Shown one piece after another: positions 34,835 through 44,005 of a stretch of 64,000 bases of DNA. Location: positions 62,001 through 126,000 of the forward strand of contig JAEWZX010000019.1 in the NCBI GenBank assembly GCA_023394965.1. Direction: 5' to 3'. The stretch is from Pseudomonadota bacterium. GTDB taxonomy: Bacteria > Pseudomonadota > Alphaproteobacteria > Sphingomonadales > Sphingomonadaceae. A program made the translations under genes and the position numbers. Every line of letters starts with the position of its first letter. Within the stretch, counting starts at the first letter, position 1. Under the pieces are notes generated by a model. The model saw only the letters and a program-made list of their open reading frames with translations. It had not been told where the DNA came from and did not search any database.

Positions 34835-36373
34835 TCATGCGACCCTGCTATCGGTAACGGCGGTCTTTCTGTTTGGCCCAACCGGCTTGCCGAGATGCTG
34901 CGCGATGTCTTCCGACGGCATGGCCTTGAAATAAAGCCACCCCTGAATCTGATCGCAGCCTGCGGCGCGGACCATATCGGCCTGCTCTTCGGTTTCGACG
35001 CCCTCGGCGGTTACCCCCATTTTCATGGCGCGAGCGACAGTGATGCTGGACAGCATCATTGCCCGGCTTCCCTCGTCCTGACCTGCCTGAACCACCAGAC
35101 TGCGGTCGAGCTTCAGCTTTTCGAAACGGAATTGGCGCAGAAAGCCAAACGATGCATAGCCTGTGCCGAAATCGTCCAGCGCGATCCGCACTCCGAAGCC
35201 GCGAATGACTGCGAGGCTGCGTTCGGCAACCACGGGATCCAGCACCAGGCAGGTTTCGGTTATTTCGAGCTCGAGCCGATCCGCCGGAAAGCCGGTTTCT
35301 TCCAAAATCTGTCCGAGCTGGACCGGGAATTCCAGATTGCGCAATTGCGCTGCGGAAATGTTGACCGATAGCGAGATATCGCTCCACTCGAGAGCATCGC
35401 AGCAGGCCTGGCGCAAAACCCACAGGCCGATCGAATTGATCAGCCCGCTTTCTTCGGCGACAGGTATGAAAACATTCGGACCGATACGTTTGCCGTCCGG
35501 CCGTTCCCAGCGCAGCAGACATTCAACCGACACGATCTTGTGCGAAGTGCTGTCGACCAGCGGCTGATAGTGAAGGCGGAACTCGTCATTGGCGAGCGCG
35601 CTCCGCAACTCGTCGTCCATTTCCTTCAGCTGTTCGCGGCTTTGATCGAAGGCGGGATTGAACCAGGTGCAGCGCATCTTGCCGCCCCGCTTGGAAGCAT
35701 ACATCGCGATATCGGCGCGGCGTAACAGTTCGGATGATGAAATTTGATCCTGCGGCGCGCGCCGAGCCAGACCGATACTTGCCCCCAAGGTCAGGCGCCG
35801 GTCTTCGACATGAATGGGTTTCGCCAGCCGTTCTATCACGCGACGGCTCAATCCTTCCAGCAGCGTTCCGGCCACCGGCCCTGCAATCATCATGGCATAT
35901 TCGTCGCCGCCCAGGCGATATACGCTGGCTTCCCCGTCGCTGACCTTTTTGATGATTTCCGCGCATTCACGGATTGCGGCATCACCGACGAAATGGCCGT
36001 AGTGATCGTTGGTGAGCTTGAACCCGTCGAGATCGATCATCGCAAGGGCGACTTCATGTCCTTGCTGGAATTCATCCTGGATATCGCTGTGCAACGCACG
36101 GCGGTTGGGCAAATGGGTCAGGCTGTCGCTGCGGGTCAGGCGATCGATTTCGCGCAGGTGGCGCAGGCCGGAATAAATGCTGGCTGCCGTGGTCAGGCCG
36201 AAGAGAATGGAGCCAATGGCAAGAATGTTATAGGGAGAGGTGAAGTTCTGCAGCCGATTGGCGATTGCTACCGCCAATGTCGCGATGAAGATCGCGGCCA
36301 GAGCCACGATCGGGCCAAAGATAATGGTCCGCAATCCAGCTTTCTCATAAGAAGTCTGCGAACCCACAGTCAT
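34835..36373 (-). CDS. membrane GGDEF-EAL cyclic-di-GMP protein
   Basis: 512 residues, two N-terminal transmembrane helices, then a GGDEF domain and an EAL domain. The active-site loop reads RLGGDEYA (155-159, Y in place of F), keeping the metal-binding residues. The EAL signature is E284-C285-L286 (ECL), with the catalytic glutamate kept, and the later NISAAQL, ELEITETCLV, ALDDFGTGYASFGFL, KLDRSLV and TAEGVETEEQ motifs are intact. The phosphodiesterase half therefore looks active, and the cyclase half possibly so. It lies 100 bases after cheR on the same strand. Confidence 0.9.
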   Translation of the reverse strand: MTVGSQTSYEKAGLRTIIFGPIVALAAIFIATLAVAIANRLQNFTSPYNILAIGSILFGLTTAASIYSGLRHLREIDRLTRSDSLTHLPNRRALHSDIQDEFQQGHEVALAMIDLDGFKLTNDHYGHFVGDAAIRECAEIIKKVSDGEASVYRLGGDEYAMMIAGPVAGTLLEGLSRRVIERLAKPIHVEDRRLTLGASIGLARRAPQDQISSSELLRRADIAMYASKRGGKMRCTWFNPAFDQSREQLKEMDDELRSALANDEFRLHYQPLVDSTSHKIVSVECLLRWERPDGKRIGPNVFIPVAEESGLINSIGLWVLRQACCDALEWSDISLSVNISAAQLRNLEFPVQLGQILEETGFPADRLELEITETCLVLDPVVAERSLAVIRGFGVRIALDDFGTGYASFGFLRQFRFEKLKLDRSLVVQAGQDEGSRAMMLSSITVARAMKMGVTAEGVETEEQADMVRAAGCDQIQGWLYFKAMPSEDIAQHLGKPVGPNRKTAVTDSRVA

Positions 36374-36436
36374 ATTGGGCCATGTGCTCCTGGTTTTGCG
36401 ACCTTGTCCGCGGGCCTAGAGAGCATTCGCTAAGGA

Positions 36437-36459
36437 ACGGTAAAACCCTGGTTTACCGT
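36437..36459. repeat. short inverted repeat between cheR and the GGDEF-EAL gene
   Basis: acggtaaaacc and ggtttaccgt pair with one extra A and a two-base loop, giving a hairpin in a 106-base gap. It could be a protein-binding palindrome or a processing or attenuation site. No T run follows on the minus strand. Confidence 0.4.
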
Positions 36460-36479
36460 GCTGCTGCCCGTCCATTTGT

Positions 36480-37337
36480 TCAGCCAGCTGTGGCTTGGGA
36501 CGGGGTGAAGGGCCGCTCTTTTACAGCAGGGGTGTAGAGCGACGGGCCGCAGGCCGACGGCTCGAAGCGTTCGGTCTGGCCGACCACCGTTTCCCCAGCG
36601 CCAAGCATCAGCCAGCCGTCCTTGGCTGTTCCGCTCGCTAGCCGATCGAATGCGGTCGAGCGTGTTGGCGGATCGAAATACAGGAGCACATTGCGGCACA
36701 TGACCAGATCGAACCGGCCGGGCGAGGGTGGATGGTCGAGGATATTGTGTTGCTGGAACCGCGTCATCGAGCGGATTTTCTCCGACGCCTGCCAGCTGCC
36801 TTTGGATTCGGCGAAGAAATTGAGCATCTGTGCCACGCTGATGCCCCGCTGGATCTCAAACTGCGTATACAGTCCATTGCGGGCAGTCTCGATGGCTTTT
36901 CCCGAGATATCCGTGCCGAGAATATCTATCTTCCAGCCTTTCCAACGCGCCGGCTGTTCTGCAAATATCATTGCCAGGCTCAGCGCTTCCTGACCGGTCG
37001 AGCAACCGGCCGACCATATGGACAGGCGTTTCGTCGCCTCTCGCTTGCGGGCCAGATCCGGCAGCACATGGTTTGCCAACTGGGCAAAATAGACCTGATC
37101 GCGAAAGAAATAGGTTTCGTTGTTCAACAGCGCTTCGACCACCTTGGTGGCAAGGCGCTGCTCGCCGGGACGTTCGAGCAGGCAGGCGAGATGGTCGACA
37201 TTCTCGATGCCCAATTCGCGAAACAGGCCGGATAAGGCGCTCGATACTCGCCAGCGTCGGCTTTCGGTCAGTTGCTGCCCTGTGCGCTGGGTAAGAAGTT
37301 CGCCAATGATCCGGTGCGAGGCGTCGTTTATTTCCAT
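36480..37337 (-). CDS. cheR: chemotaxis methyltransferase CheR
   Basis: SAM-dependent methyltransferase of glutamates on receptor signalling domains, 285 residues. The N-terminal helical domain (ISELL-like start, LLERPGEQRLATKVVEALLNNETYFFRDQ) precedes the SAM domain, with WSAGCSTGQEALSLAMIF and DILGTDISGKAIETARNGLY, then FDLVMCRNVLLYFDP. The start ATG has GGGAG 7 bases upstream and overlaps the cheB stop by ten bases. A longer upstream open frame lies inside cheB and was discarded. Confidence 0.95.
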   Translation of the reverse strand: MEINDASHRIIGELLTQRTGQQLTESRRWRVSSALSGLFRELGIENVDHLACLLERPGEQRLATKVVEALLNNETYFFRDQVYFAQLANHVLPDLARKREATKRLSIWSAGCSTGQEALSLAMIFAEQPARWKGWKIDILGTDISGKAIETARNGLYTQFEIQRGISVAQMLNFFAESKGSWQASEKIRSMTRFQQHNILDHPPSPGRFDLVMCRNVLLYFDPPTRSTAFDRLASGTAKDGWLMLGAGETVVGQTERFEPSACGPSLYTPAVKERPFTPSQATAG

Positions 37338-38425
37338 GCGGTCGCTCCCGCGCTGGCCACAAGCCTGTCGGCAAGATCTGCCGGGGGCAGCACAGCGTGG
37401 GCGAGACCCAGTTCTGTCACGGCACGCGGCATGCCCCAGACGGCGCAGCTTTCCGCATTCTGGGCAAATATCACTCCGCCTGCCGAGACGAGCGATTGCG
37501 CACCGTCGGTTCCGTCCCGGCCCATGCCCGACAAAAGAACCCCGGCGACATGGCCATCGAATGCCTCTGCAAGCGTTTCGAACATCGGGTCGACCGAGGG
37601 CATGCACCCGCTTTTCACAGGATGATATGCCAGGCCCAGCACATGACGGCCCATGGACCTGCGGACCACCATGTGACCGTGACCCGGTGCAATGTAGATT
37701 TTGCCACGTCGGATCTCGACGCCTTCATCCGCAAGGATTGCCGGTCGATCGGACGCTGTTTCTACCTGTCTGGCGAATACCGGAATGAAACTGGTAGGAA
37801 GATGCTGGGTAATCAGGATCGGCAGATCGAAACCCTGAGGAATCTGGCGCAGAAACAGGTTGAGCGCATGGATGCCGCCGGTCGAAGCCCCGACCGCAAC
37901 AATCTGGGGCGATTTGCGGATACGCCGGGCGAGCGGTTGGGCAGTGGCAGCTTTGGCAACTGGCGTCGGCTTGCTGCCCTTCAGGGCGCGGATCTTGCCG
38001 AGGAGGTTGTCTTTGTAATCATTGTCGAATCCGCCAGGCCGGGGTTTCAGCATGGTATCGGCAGCGCCGAGTGACAGGGCTTTGACAGTTGCCTCTGCAC
38101 CATCTGCGGTAAGCGATGAAACGACCAGAACCTGCGTGTTCGGGACCGCCTCCATGATTTTCGGAAGCGCTTCGATTCCGCCCATGCCTGGCATTTCCAG
38201 GTCGAGCAGAATTACCTGCGGCCTGGCTGTGGCCAGTTCGGCAATGCCGCGCTCCGCCGTGCTGGCTGTCGCCACAATCTCCATGTCGTCTTCCAGCTTG
38301 ATCATGCGGGAAAACGCCGTGCGCACGGTCAGGGAATCATCGATGATCATGACCCGGATCGGGTCGGCAAAGGATTTGCGTGAAGGGGCCGCCACTGCGT
38401 GCTCTGGCCTTAGAAGCGCGCCCAT
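37328..38425 (-). CDS. cheB: chemotaxis methylesterase CheB
   Basis: Protein-glutamate methylesterase of 365 residues. The receiver domain (RVMIIDDSLTVRTAF, phospho-acceptor D75 in VILLDLEMPGMGG) is joined by a linker to the esterase domain with the catalytic serine in VGASTGGIHAL, the histidine in TQHLPTSF and the aspartate in SGMGRDGTDGA. The chosen ATG has a GAGGTGG Shine-Dalgarno sequence; 46 upstream in-frame codons lie mostly in the cheY gene. It balances CheR for adaptation. It overlaps cheR by ten bases. Confidence 0.95.
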   Translation of the reverse strand: MGALLRPEHAVAAPSRKSFADPIRVMIIDDSLTVRTAFSRMIKLEDDMEIVATASTAERGIAELATARPQVILLDLEMPGMGGIEALPKIMEAVPNTQVLVVSSLTADGAEATVKALSLGAADTMLKPRPGGFDNDYKDNLLGKIRALKGSKPTPVAKAATAQPLARRIRKSPQIVAVGASTGGIHALNLFLRQIPQGFDLPILITQHLPTSFIPVFARQVETASDRPAILADEGVEIRRGKIYIAPGHGHMVVRRSMGRHVLGLAYHPVKSGCMPSVDPMFETLAEAFDGHVAGVLLSGMGRDGTDGAQSLVSAGGVIFAQNAESCAVWGMPRAVTELGLAHAVLPPADLADRLVASAGATAWK

Positions 38426-38436
38426 ATCAAACCACC

Positions 38437-38802
38437 TCAGGCCATGCCGACAAGCTGTAGCTTGATCTGCAGTGTCTCGTGGTCGAACGGTTTCATGACA
38501 TATTCGTCGGCACCGGCGCTGATCGCTTCGCGAATATGCGCCACGTCGTTTTCGGTGGTACAAAAGACGACTTTGGGTTTGTCGCCACCCTCGCGCGTAC
38601 GAAGCTGGGTGATGAACTCGATCCCCGTCATCACCGGCATGTTCCAGTCCAGAAGAACGACATCGGGCATCGCCTCGTCACATCGGTCAAGGCCCTCCTG
38701 GCCATTCTCCGCCTCTTCGACGTTGAACCCGAGAGTTTCGAGAATATGCCTCGAAACTTTCCGAATGACGCGGGAATCGTCGACGACAAGGCAGGTTTTC
38801 AT
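38437..38802 (-). CDS. cheY: chemotaxis response regulator CheY
   Basis: Single receiver domain of 121 residues. D8-D9 and the phosphorylated D52 (LLDWNMPVMTG), T83 and K104 (MKPFDHET) are all present. It carries the output from CheA and would bind a motor or another target. The gene lies 11 bases before cheB. Confidence 0.93.
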   Translation of the reverse strand: MKTCLVVDDSRVIRKVSRHILETLGFNVEEAENGQEGLDRCDEAMPDVVLLDWNMPVMTGIEFITQLRTREGGDKPKVVFCTTENDVAHIREAISAGADEYVMKPFDHETLQIKLQLVGMA

Positions 38803-38859
38803 TTCAATGACCTTCTGGTGCTTCCGGGCGATTCGTATCGTGGTTGGGTAACTATTCGC

Positions 38860-39294
38860 TTAAGCTGCCTGTACGAGCGGCCCCTTCACGAGAGCTTCGA
38901 CATCGATCAGAAGGGTGGGGCCGCCATCGGTTTCGACCATGCCGCGAGCCGCAGCTTTCCAGCCAGGTCCGAAGCCGCCCGGAACTTCGATCGGGTCACT
39001 TTGCGCTTCACTGACGTCGTAAGCGGCATCGACCAGCAGGGCGTAGAGATGGCCATCGACATCCACGACAGCGGCACGCTGTCCGATGATGTGGGTCTTG
39101 CTGTCGAAACCCAGCGCCGCTGCGCAATCGATCACGGTCAAAGCCTGGCTGCGCAATGCGGTAAGCCCCCGGATGAACGTTGGTACGCCCGGGATCGGTG
39201 TGATGTCTTCGATCTCGATAACCGACTGCACGCGGACGGCAGGGATTGCGGCGCGGTGCTCGGCAATCAGGCACATCAACAAGAGTTCGCTCAT
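38860..39294 (-). CDS. cheW: chemotaxis coupling protein CheW
   Basis: SH3-like coupling protein of 144 residues. It reads HRAAIPAVRVQSVIEIEDITPIPGVPTFIRGLTALRSQALTVID, the typical CheW pattern, with VDVDGHLYALLVDAAYDV. The start overlaps the cheA stop by four bases (ATGA). An upstream 25-codon extension inside cheA was discarded. It links CheA to the receptor. Confidence 0.93.
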   Translation of the reverse strand: MSELLLMCLIAEHRAAIPAVRVQSVIEIEDITPIPGVPTFIRGLTALRSQALTVIDCAAALGFDSKTHIIGQRAAVVDVDGHLYALLVDAAYDVSEAQSDPIEVPGGFGPGWKAAARGMVETDGGPTLLIDVEALVKGPLVQAA

Positions 39295-41678
39295 GCCGTT
39301 TTCCCAGTGGTTCCTTGCGTGAGTGCCGCCATCAAGGCTGCGCGATCGTAGCGATAGATGCTGTCGCAATCGTGGTCGGAAGCCTCCGGTTCGGGCCGCA
39401 GGTGGATCACCCGGCGCGCCGGCCCGTGGGTTTCATCCACGCTTTCCCCGAACCGGATCGCAACATCGGTTTCTTCACTGTCGTCGGTGGTGATGCGATA
39501 GCCGGCAGCCTCAACCAACGGGGCGAGGATGGTGTGGGCCCAATCGTTTTCCGCAGGCAAACGGCACGACAGCGGTTGAGGAATGCTGCGGCATGCGCGG
39601 CGGGCGGCAAACAGCGCATGCCCATCGATGACCGGAACGGGGCGATCATCGATCAGCGTTACCCCTTCGACCGACGGATCGGTGCCGGAGGGCACGATGT
39701 CGCCGTCCATGCTTGCCGCATCGATGACCTCGCGAACGGCATAGACAATTTCGCTTTCGCCGTCCGACAGGCGTAGCAGGCGGCATTTCTCTTCCGGCAA
39801 TTCGCCAAGATCGTGACCGGCCAGCGAAAGAATTTGCCCATCGACGACCACTTGCGCCCGTGCCCCTTCGATGTCGATTGCGGCGCGCGATACCGTATCG
39901 ATCCGGCGAACCAGGTCGAGACGCACTGCCCGTCGACGGCCATCCAGGCCGATAAACAGCATGATCGGATGGGCTTTACGGCGTTCTACCTCTTTGTCTT
40001 CGATCACATGCGTGGCGCTGCGCATTTCGTTCACCAACCCTTGCGCCATGGCAATATTCGGAAGATCGAGAAGCAACATCGGTTTGCCATCGTCCAGCAA
40101 CGTCGTGCCGGCGTAGAGGCCCGTTTCCATGATCGCAGGCGCGATCGGTTTCACCACGACATCTTCGTGATCGTAAACCCGGTCGACAGCGAGTGCGAAG
40201 ACATCGTCGGTGGCAAGACGGATGAACGCAAGCGTCTTGCTCTCCCATTCCACTTCCTCGTTTCCCTCGCTATGGAGGATTGAATCCAGAGACAGGCAGG
40301 GTACGCGCTTGCCGCGAAAGGTGACCAGGCGCCGTGCCCCGGCGTCGGCGAAGTCGACATGATCGCTCGACCCGAAGACCAGTTCTTCAATGTAGCTGCG
40401 GGGAATAGCATACCGCTGACCGCCGCTGCTTACAGTCAGGGCGGCAATTATGCTGAGTGTGAGCGGCAGCTTCAGAAAAAAGCTCGTGCCTTCTCCGGGT
40501 GTGCTGGATACGCTTATTGAGCCGCCGACACGTTCGATATTTGCGCGTACAACGTCCATTCCGACGCCGCGCCCGGACACCGAGCTGACCTTTTCCGCCG
40601 TCGACAGGCCCGGTTCGAAAATCAGGTAATGCTTGCGGCGTGTCGACATCCCGTCAATTTCCGACTGACTGTAGATGCCAGCAGCAACGGCCTTTGCGGC
40701 AAGGCGATCGGTGTCGAGCCCGCGCCCATCGTCGGTAATGGCGAGAGTGATTTGATTGCCCGACTGGCGTGCGGCGAATTTCAGCAGACCTATTTCGCGC
40801 TTGCCATTTTTCAAGCGTTCGCCGGGGCCTTCGAGCCCGTGATCGATGGCATTGCGGATGATGTGGGTCAGCGGATCGCGGACCATTTCCACCATCTCTC
40901 GATCGAGCTCCACCTCACCGCCTTCGAAATCCACCATGACTTGCTTGCCCAGCTCGGTCGACAGATCGCGGACGAGACGGGGCAGCGAGCTGAACAGGTG
41001 CTCCAGCCGCTGCATGCGCATGCGGGTGATGGAGGAACGGACATCGGCCAGGATAGCGCTGAGACGATCGAAAGGCCCATCGATGGCAGGTTGTTCACCC
41101 GCTTCGCGAAGGCGGTGGGCAAGGTCGTTGCGTGCAAGAACCATGTCGGACACGCCCTTCATCACCTCGTCCAGCAGTTCGGTGGGGAGGCGAATCGAGC
41201 GCTGGATAGAGGTTCTGGCAGCTTTGGTTGCCGTCTGCTCGGTGGTGTCTTCGGCTGCTGATTCGCTCGGCGCAGTGGAAGGTGCTTCGCTTTCGATGTC
41301 GATGCCGTCGGATTGCTGAAGGGCTGCGATCAGGGCATCGTCACCACCTTTCGGATATTCCTCCCCTGCTTCGATGGCGTCGTTCATTTCGCTGATGCGA
41401 TCGATGATGGCCAGCACGGCGGAAACCAGGGCGCCATCGGCCTCGCGGCGACCGGCACGACATTCAGCCAGGGCATCTTCGGCCGCGTGGCTGAGCTTTT
41501 CCAGGCGCGGAAAGTCGAAAAAGCCGCAATTACCTTTAACGGTATGGACGAAACGGAAAATGGTGTCGAGGCGGGCCTTGTCCGACGGATCGGCCTCCCA
41601 GGCGACGATCTCGCCACTGCTTGCTTCCAGCATTTCGCGGGTTTCTGCTACGAAATCCGCCAGCAGATCATCCATCAT
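39291..41678 (-). CDS. cheA: chemotaxis histidine kinase CheA with C-terminal receiver-like tail
   Basis: 795 residues. An Hpt domain with the phosphorylated H45 (FRFVHTVKGNCGFF) comes first. An acidic linker, the dimerisation domain, and the kinase (DPLTHIIRNAIDHGLEGPGERLKNG, ITDDGRGLD, GRGVGMDVVRANIERVGGSI) follow. A CheW-like P5 domain starts near FFLKLPLTLSIIAALTVS. A further CheW-like stretch comes next, and the last 85 residues resemble a response-regulator receiver domain (ILAPLVEAAGYRIT) with no clear phospho-acceptor. The start codon lies inside a strong predicted hairpin. cheD and cheZ are absent from the cluster. Confidence 0.94.
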   Translation of the reverse strand: MMDDLLADFVAETREMLEASSGEIVAWEADPSDKARLDTIFRFVHTVKGNCGFFDFPRLEKLSHAAEDALAECRAGRREADGALVSAVLAIIDRISEMNDAIEAGEEYPKGGDDALIAALQQSDGIDIESEAPSTAPSESAAEDTTEQTATKAARTSIQRSIRLPTELLDEVMKGVSDMVLARNDLAHRLREAGEQPAIDGPFDRLSAILADVRSSITRMRMQRLEHLFSSLPRLVRDLSTELGKQVMVDFEGGEVELDREMVEMVRDPLTHIIRNAIDHGLEGPGERLKNGKREIGLLKFAARQSGNQITLAITDDGRGLDTDRLAAKAVAAGIYSQSEIDGMSTRRKHYLIFEPGLSTAEKVSSVSGRGVGMDVVRANIERVGGSISVSSTPGEGTSFFLKLPLTLSIIAALTVSSGGQRYAIPRSYIEELVFGSSDHVDFADAGARRLVTFRGKRVPCLSLDSILHSEGNEEVEWESKTLAFIRLATDDVFALAVDRVYDHEDVVVKPIAPAIMETGLYAGTTLLDDGKPMLLLDLPNIAMAQGLVNEMRSATHVIEDKEVERRKAHPIMLFIGLDGRRRAVRLDLVRRIDTVSRAAIDIEGARAQVVVDGQILSLAGHDLGELPEEKCRLLRLSDGESEIVYAVREVIDAASMDGDIVPSGTDPSVEGVTLIDDRPVPVIDGHALFAARRACRSIPQPLSCRLPAENDWAHTILAPLVEAAGYRITTDDSEETDVAIRFGESVDETHGPARRVIHLRPEPEASDHDCDSIYRYDRAALMAALTQGTTGKTA

Positions 41679-41724
41679 CGTCCATAGCCCCTCGTACGAT
41701 CAGACGGGGCTATGGACCATGATG
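41673..41724 (-). promoter_or_regulatory. hairpin over the cheA ribosome-binding site and start
   Basis: Two 19-base arms (41673-41691 and 41706-41724) pair with a single G/G mismatch and a 14-base loop. In the mRNA the 3' arm includes GGGGCTATGGACGATGATG, so the cheA Shine-Dalgarno (GAGGGG) and both candidate start codons would be sequestered. It lies in the 51-base gap between the MATE gene and cheA and would be transcribed if the two are read together. A switch of cheA translation by RNA folding is inferred. Confidence 0.6.
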
Positions 41725-41729
41725 GTTAA

Positions 41730-43094
41730 CTATTGGTTTGGCGCTGCCGTGCCTTTTCGTGGGCCTGCGCGAAGTACCCGCCAGACGATAAAGCTGGCCA
41801 GAGCCCCGCCAGCCAGATTGGCCACCAGTTCGGCCGCATAGATTGCATCGGAACCGTAGCTGGCGCGCAAGAACCAGCCGAAGGGAAGCATCACGAGGAA
41901 AACGCGGGCCGCGCTCTGGGCGAGCGCCAGACCGGCCTTGTCCACCGCATTGAGCGCGCCATTGGCTACAATCAACAGGCCGAACCCGGCATATCCCCAT
42001 ACCGATATGGCCAGATAGCGATCGAACTCGGCGATGACGGCCGGGCTGTCGGTGAAGAAATCGGCGAACCAATTGCCGGTCAGGAACAGCACGATCGCGA
42101 TGGTCAGGCCGTAACCCAGACAGAACAGGCCGGACCACCACATGGCCCGTCGCGCCCGGTCCGGCTGGTTTGCCCCCCAGTTCTGGCCGACGATTGCGCC
42201 GATGGATCCGGACAGGGCCAGCAAGGGCACCACGGCGAAGCTCTGCAGCCTGCCAGCTGCGCCGAAGCCTGCGACCGCTGCCTCGCCCTGGCTGGCGAGC
42301 AGGGCGGTGAGGACGGAAAGACCGATGGGATTGATGGCATTGGAAAAGGCCGCCGGTCCGGCAACCGACAGGATCGCCTTGCTCGACGCGCGCACATCGC
42401 ATTCGCGGATCGTACCCGGGTGGATCTGCAGCTGTGCGCCTTTGATTAGCCAGAGCGCCACCAGGATCGAAATGAAGAAGCCGATAATCGTGGCATAGGC
42501 CGCGCCAGCCACTCCGAACCCTTCGAAGCCGAAGGCACCAGTTATCAGCAGCGGGTCGAGGATCCAGTTGGTGACCGAATAGGTCAGCGAAACATAGCTT
42601 GTCTTGCGCGCTTCCCCCTGTCCGCGCAGCACCCCGTTGAGCCCCATCTGGAGCAGCAGGACCGGGAGGCCCAGCGCATAGGGGCGCATATATTGCCCGA
42701 TCAGCGGGAGCAGGGCATCGGAAGCCTGCATCAACCGGAACAGCGGGTCCAGCAGCAGATACAGGATCAGGCCCAGAACCAGGCCGGTGACGAGAGAGAA
42801 GATCGCGCCGAAATTGGCGCGCCGTTCTGCCCGTGCCGCATCCCCTTCGCCCAGCGCGCGTGCGATGACCGAATTGATCCCGACCATCACGCCCACGCCA
42901 AGGCTCGACAGCGCTATGGTGATGGGGAAGATAAAGCTGACGGCGGCAAGTTCCTGGGCACCCAGCTGGCCGATGAAATAGGCATCGATCAGGCCCACCG
43001 ACATGATGGCGGCAACGCCGAATACCATCGGCAGGGTCTGCCCCACGAGATGGCCGCGAATACTCCCGCGGGTGAGTTTGGCCGTCTCGCTCAT
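41730..43094 (-). CDS. MATE family efflux transporter
   Basis: Sodium- or proton-driven multidrug exporter of 454 residues with twelve hydrophobic helices. Evidence: VGLIDAYFIGQLGAQELAAVSFIFPITIALSSLGVGVMVGINSVIARALGEGDAARAER in the N-terminal bundle, the glycine-rich IGQYMRPYALGLPVLLLQMGLNGVLRGQG after helix 4, and ALSGSIGAIVGQNWGANQPDRARRAM, the repeat in the C-terminal bundle. It runs in the same direction as cheA, only 51 bases upstream. It is divergent from the aldolase. Confidence 0.9.
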   Translation of the reverse strand: MSETAKLTRGSIRGHLVGQTLPMVFGVAAIMSVGLIDAYFIGQLGAQELAAVSFIFPITIALSSLGVGVMVGINSVIARALGEGDAARAERRANFGAIFSLVTGLVLGLILYLLLDPLFRLMQASDALLPLIGQYMRPYALGLPVLLLQMGLNGVLRGQGEARKTSYVSLTYSVTNWILDPLLITGAFGFEGFGVAGAAYATIIGFFISILVALWLIKGAQLQIHPGTIRECDVRASSKAILSVAGPAAFSNAINPIGLSVLTALLASQGEAAVAGFGAAGRLQSFAVVPLLALSGSIGAIVGQNWGANQPDRARRAMWWSGLFCLGYGLTIAIVLFLTGNWFADFFTDSPAVIAEFDRYLAISVWGYAGFGLLIVANGALNAVDKAGLALAQSAARVFLVMLPFGWFLRASYGSDAIYAAELVANLAGGALASFIVWRVLRAGPRKGTAAPNQ

Positions 43095-43214
43095 CGACCG
43101 GGCGTTAGCGGTGCGCGGCAGACTTGCCTAGCGCGAAGTCAGCTTGCTTGCGCATAGGGGCGCCAGCGTGCGATACTGGTCCTGAAAGAAAACCTCTTAT
43201 GGAGAGAGCACGCC

Positions 43215-43982
43215 ATGGCCAGCCAGATGAAAACCAGCGATTTCGAGTGTAGCGATGCCGAATGGCAGGCCCGCCAGGATCTGGCCGCATGCTATCGCAT
43301 CTTCGATCATCTCGGCTGGGGCGAAAGCATCTACAACCACATTTCGGTTGCCGTGCCGGGTGAAGAGGATGTGTTTCTGATCAACCCCTTCGGCCTGCTC
43401 TATGACGAGGTGACTGCGTCCAACCTCGTCAAGATCGATGTCGAAGGCAACAATGTCGGCCCGTCGCAATATATGGTGAACAAGGCCGGCTTCACCCAGC
43501 ATGCCTATTTCCACAAGCATCTGGGCAACCGTGCCAATGCGATCTGCCATGTGCATACCACGGCCACCATGGCGGTGTGCAGCCACAAGGACGGGCTGGT
43601 CCCGACCAATTTCTATGCCTGCAACTTCCAGGGCCAGATCGGCTATCACGATTTCGAAGGCGTCACCGTCCGCCCCGAAGAAGGTGAACGGCTGGTGGAA
43701 AATCTGGGCGACCATTCGATCCTGATGCTGCGCAATCACGGGCCGGTGGTGATGGACAAGACCATTCCCGGCATGTTCGTGAAAATGTGGGCATTGCAGC
43801 GCGCCTGCGAAATCCAGATCGCAACGCTCAGTCAGGGCGAAGCGAATGTCATTTCGCAGGATGTGGTCGATGTCCACCAGCGCGATCTGTCGGTGATGGC
43901 ATCGCAGGGCGGTGCGGGCGTGTTCGATTTCGAAGCGTGGAAACGCCGCGTGTCGAAGATCGACGATAGCTGGAAATATTGA
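43215..43982 (+). CDS. class II aldolase/adducin family protein
   Basis: 255-residue zinc enzyme of the class II aldolase/adducin family. The metal histidines appear in HVHTTATMAV (central) and in LRNHGPVV; the N-terminal NHISVAVPGEEDVFLINPFG is the substrate and phosphate region. Members cleave sugar-phosphate or related hydroxy acids, and some act on non-phosphorylated substrates; here the substrate is unknown. GGAGAGAG lies 8 bases before the ATG. The following 2Fe-2S gene begins 23 bases later, so the two may form an operon. Confidence 0.9.
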   Translation: MASQMKTSDFECSDAEWQARQDLAACYRIFDHLGWGESIYNHISVAVPGEEDVFLINPFGLLYDEVTASNLVKIDVEGNNVGPSQYMVNKAGFTQHAYFHKHLGNRANAICHVHTTATMAVCSHKDGLVPTNFYACNFQGQIGYHDFEGVTVRPEEGERLVENLGDHSILMLRNHGPVVMDKTIPGMFVKMWALQRACEIQIATLSQGEANVISQDVVDVHQRDLSVMASQGGAGVFDFEAWKRRVSKIDDSWKY

Positions 43983-44005
43983 TCCGCTGAGCTAAGGCTG
44001 GCGCC

